Assembly: GCA_002344565.1 (NCBI GenBank)
Contig: DDTZ01000132.1
Location: forward strand, 1 to 9,339
Direction: 5' to 3'
Source of the DNA: Bdellovibrionaceae bacterium UBA2351
GTDB taxonomy: Bacteria; Bdellovibrionota; Bdellovibrionia; Bdellovibrionales; Bdellovibrionaceae
DNA length: 9,339 nt
In this document: positions 6,524-9,339 of the stretch, one piece after another
Numbering within the stretch: the stretch's first letter is position 1
How the letters are laid out: the number at the start of each line of letters is the position of its first letter
Position numbers and translations under genes: made by a program
Notes under the pieces: model-generated
What the model saw: the letters and a program-made list of their open reading frames with translations, nothing else
What the model was told of the DNA's origin: nothing
The model's database searches: none

Positions 6524-7862
6524 TGACTTTGCCATTTTCAAAATGAGTGACGTATAGTTTAGAATCGTTCGATGTGACAGGATATGTGTAAAAACTTAAG
6601 AATGGCTCTTGAAGTGCTTCGATTCCTGCTTGGGCCGAATCCTCTAGTGCAATTCGAGTCAGATCTACGCTGGCTTCCTCGATCGGTGAATCTGAGCCAA
6701 AACTGAATGGCACTTTAGCTCGTCGTAATGCTTCCCAAGCAAATAGATTTTTTAAAGTCTTATGATTCAATTTTTCGTTTAGAAATTTCTTATCACTTAA
6801 CCAATGCGAGGGTTGCATATGACATCGCACAAACAAAGATTTCATTTTAATGATCGTTTCAGGGGCCAACAACTGTACGTGTTCAAGATTTAGATACCCT
6901 CGAATTTTTTGCGAATACAAACTTCGTGCTAAATCCACAACACTATCTACAGCTTTGTCACCCAGCGCGTGAACACTGAATTCTAAACTATTTTGCCAAC
7001 ATTGTTTCATAACGGACAACATGTCCTCATTACTCCAAAGTCCAATTCCGTTTTGTTTCGTTCCTTTGTAGTTCTCAAATAACCACGCAGTGTTCGACCC
7101 TAACGAACCATCCGAAAATATTTTAATTCCTTGGATATTCAAATTTCGGTATTTAGTTGCACGCTCCAAAAGAGCAAATGGGATCAATGTTTCTAACGCA
7201 TGGGATGACGTTTCAGCGTTAAAATTAATATCCGCAACGACTTTAAGTTCCCCATTTTTCTGCATATCTTTCAAAACGGACCACTGAGGCATTGAGCAGG
7301 TCATATCGCGAATATGAGTAAATCCATTGTCCAAAAAATAATCTTGCGCAACCAACAAACAACGACGTATTTCACTCGGCGATAAAGCAGGAATATGGGC
7401 GTAGATCGAATAAAATGCGCTTTCTTTTAAAACACCTGTTAGAGCACCACTCGAATCTCGTTCAATGAAAGGTTGCAAGGTGGGTACATTTTCAATATGT
7501 GGAAGAATGTGTTTCAGAGCAGCGCTATTCAACAAACAGCTGTGTGCATCTTTTTTAATAAAACACAGAGGCGACGTCGGACTTAAACGATCGACATCTT
7601 TAAGTCCATTGGCATTTACTAATTGCGAATCAGTCCAACCAAAACCAAAAATCCAACCACCACGATAGTTCTGTGGCTGGAAATCTGAGGGTGCAATATC
7701 ACTCAAGCATCGATACTTTTGGATATCAAAATAGCTCTTCTTTTCACCGGTCATTAACCAATGAACATGACTATCATACAGTGCCGAAATCGATGTTTTG
7801 TTGTCGTGCATATGCTCACTGGGTGACGGATTTAGGCCGGCCCGTGAAAACCCCTTTTTCAT
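6486..7862 (-). CDS. YtcJ-type metal-dependent amidohydrolase (compact form)
   Basis: A 458-residue protein of the amidohydrolase superfamily, YtcJ/Amidohydro_3 branch, which hydrolyses C-N bonds with one or two metal ions; substrate unknown. Metal-site motifs are in order: H32/H34 in YDSHVHW, E147 in GVLKESA, K247 and D251 in GIKIFSDGS, H298 in VHALGD, H328 in LEHVQ and D391 in FGSDSP. Relatives usually run over 500 residues because a beta-sandwich of about 50 residues precedes the HxH motif and more follows the barrel. Here only about 28 residues precede it and the C-terminal part is short. No better upstream start is in frame. The ATG at 7862 has no clear ribosome site and follows an inverted repeat by 3 bases; another ATG lies at 7811. 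There is no signal peptide. Confidence 0.82.
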   Translation of the reverse strand: MKKGFSRAGLNPSPSEHMHDNKTSISALYDSHVHWLMTGEKKSYFDIQKYRCLSDIAPSDFQPQNYRGGWIFGFGWTDSQLVNANGLKDVDRLSPTSPLCFIKKDAHSCLLNSAALKHILPHIENVPTLQPFIERDSSGALTGVLKESAFYSIYAHIPALSPSEIRRCLLVAQDYFLDNGFTHIRDMTCSMPQWSVLKDMQKNGELKVVADINFNAETSSHALETLIPFALLERATKYRNLNIQGIKIFSDGSLGSNTAWLFENYKGTKQNGIGLWSNEDMLSVMKQCWQNSLEFSVHALGDKAVDSVVDLARSLYSQKIRGYLNLEHVQLLAPETIIKMKSLFVRCHMQPSHWLSDKKFLNEKLNHKTLKNLFAWEALRRAKVPFSFGSDSPIEEASVDLTRIALEDSAQAGIEALQEPFLSFYTYPVTSNDSKLYVTHFENGKVIKVDLPPIHTGN

Positions 7863-7865
7863 GTT

Positions 7866-7896
7866 TAGATGTGATACAAATCGTGTATCACATCTA
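7866..7896. promoter_or_regulatory. Perfect 13-bp inverted repeat, probable operator or leader hairpin
   Basis: TAGATGTGATACA (7866-7878), five bases (aatcg), and TGTATCACATCTA (7884-7896) form a perfect inverted repeat. It lies between two divergent genes, the amidohydrolase and the small secreted protein, ending three bases before the amidohydrolase ATG. As DNA it fits a long operator for a dimeric regulator; as RNA it is a 13-bp stem next to a start codon with no visible ribosome site. TGTGA and TCACA occur within it, but 13 bases apart, unlike a CRP site. No T-run follows on either strand, so it is not an intrinsic terminator. No regulator gene lies in the window. Confidence 0.6.
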
Positions 7897-7984
7897 GAAG
7901 AATTATCAAAATGAAACTCTTTTTTCGGGCTGGCCTGGCGTGGTTATTGAACTTACTCTTGATAACAAAGAAAACGAGGTTTCT

Positions 7985-8287
7985 ATGAGTACCCTAGCAT
8001 TTATCTTAGTCTTAGCTTTAAGCGTTTCTGTTTATGCAAAGACGGAAGCAGGCCTGAGTGTAGAGGGCTACTCAAAAACTCAAAGGCAAAGTCGCAACTT
8101 AGCCGCAGCTACGGTGAGCGATATGGGCGCGATTATGGATCAGTTGAATAAAATGAATGGTAAGCCAAAGGCTAAATCGTACGACAAAGAAAACGTCGGT
8201 TTCAGCGGTGAATCTGGTGCGCTGAAACGAATCCCGAAAAAAAAATCAGCAGTGACTTCTGGGTCGCCTGCTGATTCCACAAAATAA
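7985..8287 (+). CDS. Small secreted protein of unknown function
   Basis: A 100-residue exported protein. The ATG at 7985 is supported by GAGG at 7976-7979, five bases upstream; an in-frame GTG at 7940 would add 15 residues in front of the signal peptide and is rejected. Residues 1-18 are a clean signal peptide (MSTLAFILVLALSVSVYA, cleavage before KTEA). The mature 82 residues are polar and Lys/Ser rich, with a short helical stretch (about 37-57, SRNLAAATVSDMGAIMDQLN), and look largely disordered after residue 58. No lipobox and no cysteine. No family recognised. It diverges from the amidohydrolase across the 13-bp inverted repeat, and its 3' coding end holds the terminator of the convergent Gly-rich gene. 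Confidence 0.75.
   Translation: MSTLAFILVLALSVSVYAKTEAGLSVEGYSKTQRQSRNLAAATVSDMGAIMDQLNKMNGKPKAKSYDKENVGFSGESGALKRIPKKKSAVTSGSPADSTK
8237..8276 (-). terminator. Intrinsic terminator of the Gly-rich protein gene, inside the neighbour's coding end
   Basis: AATCAGCAG (8244-8252) pairs perfectly with CTGCTGATT (8268-8276), with an inner GAC/GTC pair in the 15-base loop. On the minus strand the stem is followed at once by nine consecutive T residues (complement of A at 8237-8245). The stem begins about 25 bases past the Gly-rich gene's stop. On the plus strand the same bases are codons of the small secreted protein. Confidence 0.82.
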
Positions 8288-8301
8288 TTTTAATTAAAAC
8301 C

Positions 8302-9339
8302 TTATCGTCCAGTATTTAAAGGTGGAGGTGAAGATACACCGCCAAGACCGCCGCCACCTAGAGATGGCAATCCGCCAAGGCCGCCACCGGCGCCTAATTG
8401 AAAGTTTCCACCTAAATAAGCAGAACCACCCAAACCGCCTCCATACTGTATCGATTGAATTCTTTGGATAACACCCATTAATTCAGATTGAAGTCCCGAA
8501 ACAGCTCTTTGTTTTTGCATTGCATTTTCATAGTAGCGCATTTGTTGTTGCATCAACGCTTGTTGTTGCTGCATCTGCATTTGCATCATTTGCTGCTGCA
8601 TTTGAATTCCACCAACACCAAGTCCGCCAAGGCCGCCATCTAAACCACCGAGTCCACCTAAGCCTCCAAGTCCGCCAAGGCCACCTAAGCCTCCAAGTCC
8701 GCCAAGGCCACCTAAGCCTCCGAGTCCGCCTAATCCGCCAAGGCCCCCCAGTCCCATTATCCCCGGGATGCCAGCTCCACCGACCATTCCGTATGGATAA
8801 CCGCCAAGAGCCGCATATGGATTCATAAGTGCATTACCACCTAAGCCTCCAAGACCGCCTAATGCTCCAAGACCACCAAGTCCGCCCTGTCCTAACATCG
8901 CAAGCGCCATCGGATCAATTCCGCCCATTGCGCCGGCCATACCAGGAAGACCAAAACCAAGTCCGCCACCCGCCATCAATTGCGGATACATTCCTAATCC
9001 CATCGCGTTTAATCCCCATGGACCATTTAGTCCCCATGGAGCCGCGCCCATGTTGTACATACCGCCACCAAGCTGGCCACCCAGTGCCCACGCTGGTAAA
9101 CCGAATGCGCCACCGATCTGTCCCATGCCACCAAGAGCTGCGTATGGACCCATGACTCCGCCCATACCACCGATTCCACCTGCCATACCCGCGCAGCCGA
9201 AACCACCTTGGCCAAGTCCAGCACCGAGTGCGCCCATGATACCTGGAAGTGCCGCCATAAACGGAGAACCCATTGGCATTTGAGTTGGGAAACCGAGTTG
9301 AGCATTTCTATCTTGCATGTTTCCGTAGAAACTTTTCGT
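8302..9339 (-). CDS. Gly-Gly-Leu repeat protein with Gln/Met-rich helix (5' end probably outside window)
   Basis: A protein of at least 338 residues (counting from the ATG at 9318) and dominated by glycine. From that ATG: residues 20-187 are Gly/Met/Ala/Leu rich, with scattered Trp and Tyr (PWGLNGPWGLN). Residues 189-235 are almost pure Gly-Gly-Leu repeats. Residues 239-262 are Gln/Met rich, followed to about 291 by a probable amphipathic or coiled-coil helix (RYYENAMQKQ, SELMGVIQRIQSIQ). The end returns to Gly-rich sequence with PPP. The frame stays open to the window edge (seven more codons), the ATG at 9318 has only a weak GGA upstream, and no signal peptide follows it, so the true start is probably beyond 9339. 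It could be a surface, matrix or adhesive protein; function is unknown. A terminator follows on its strand. Confidence 0.7.
   Translation of the reverse strand, partial: TKSFYGNMQDRNAQLGFPTQMPMGSPFMAALPGIMGALGAGLGQGGFGCAGMAGGIGGMGGVMGPYAALGGMGQIGGAFGLPAWALGGQLGGGMYNMGAAPWGLNGPWGLNAMGLGMYPQLMAGGGLGFGLPGMAGAMGGIDPMALAMLGQGGLGGLGALGGLGGLGGNALMNPYAALGGYPYGMVGGAGIPGIMGLGGLGGLGGLGGLGGLGGLGGLGGLGGLGGLGGLGGLDGGLGGLGVGGIQMQQQMMQMQMQQQQALMQQQMRYYENAMQKQRAVSGLQSELMGVIQRIQSIQYGGGLGGSAYLGGNFQLGAGGGLGGLPSLGGGGLGGVSSPPPLNTGR
8654..8734. repeat. 27-bp tandem repeat coding for Gly-Gly-Leu
   Basis: Positions 8654-8680 and 8681-8707 are identical 27-base units, followed by a partly matching third unit at 8708-8734. 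They lie inside the Gly-rich gene, each unit encoding nine residues of GGL. Identity at the DNA level points to recent duplication, and the copy number may vary between strains. Confidence 0.85.

Noticed and set aside
7871..7892. CRP/FNR-type site within the 13-bp inverted repeat (TGTGA ... TCACA)
   Set aside because: The half-sites are 13 bases apart instead of the six required by CRP, and the symmetry extends further out than such a site.
7940..7984. GTG at 7940 as the start of the small secreted protein
   Set aside because: It would put 15 charged residues before a perfectly good signal peptide; the ATG at 7985 has GAGG at proper distance.
8654..8734. Regularly repeated units suggesting a CRISPR array
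   Set aside because: The 27-base units are directly adjacent without spacers and keep the reading frame of Gly-Gly-Leu; they are coding tandem repeats.
8520..9305. Several long frames on both strands opposite or offset to the Gly-rich gene
   Set aside because: They are shadows created by the GC-periodic glycine repeats. They have His/Arg/Pro-rich low-complexity products, no ribosome sites and no domains.

Overview
The window looks like a chromosomal segment of an AT-rich (roughly 40% GC by eye) Gram-negative bacterium. The closest fit is a low-GC member of the Bdellovibrio / Pseudobdellovibrio group. The reasons are a Flp/Tad-type pilin cluster, many short secreted proteins without familiar relatives, a phytase-like secreted protein next to folD, and very tight gene packing. 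This assignment rests on gene style, not on a marker gene, so treat it as likely, not proven.

Layout. The left edge (2-127, +) holds the last 41 codons of a gene whose start lies outside; its sequence resembles the tail of M48 metallopeptidases. It meets head-on a three-gene minus-strand operon (3305 down to 124): folD, a secreted phytase-like protein and an RlmI-type rRNA methyltransferase, joined by TAAATG and ATGA junctions. Divergent from folD is a plus-strand gene for a small lysine-rich protein (3442-3699). Next comes a plus-strand cluster (3782-6523): a Flp-like prepilin, a TadE-like minor pilin, a second pilin-like protein, a 34-residue membrane peptide not previously called here, a CpaB/RcpC-like protein, and a secreted protein with a C-terminal membrane anchor. 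Most of these genes overlap by 4 bases (ATGA or GTGA), so they are probably translated as one coupled unit. No pilus motor, platform, secretin or prepilin peptidase is visible.

The right third holds an unusually compact YtcJ-type amidohydrolase on the minus strand (7862-6486), a 122-bp divergent intergenic region with a perfect 13-bp inverted repeat, a small secreted plus-strand protein (7985-8287), and a minus-strand protein built of Gly-Gly-Leu repeats with a Gln/Met-rich helix (8302 to the window edge). The intrinsic terminator of this last gene lies inside the coding end of its convergent neighbour.

How they may work together: folD supplies one-carbon units and the methyltransferase modifies rRNA, so the minus-strand operon is partly housekeeping. 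The plus-strand cluster probably builds a specialised Tad-like surface structure that borrows a motor encoded elsewhere. The small secreted protein and the Gly-rich protein may also be envelope or surface components, but nothing in the sequence ties them to the pilus cluster. No tRNA, rRNA, insertion sequence or CRISPR array was seen, and no stretch over 300 bases lacks a gene.
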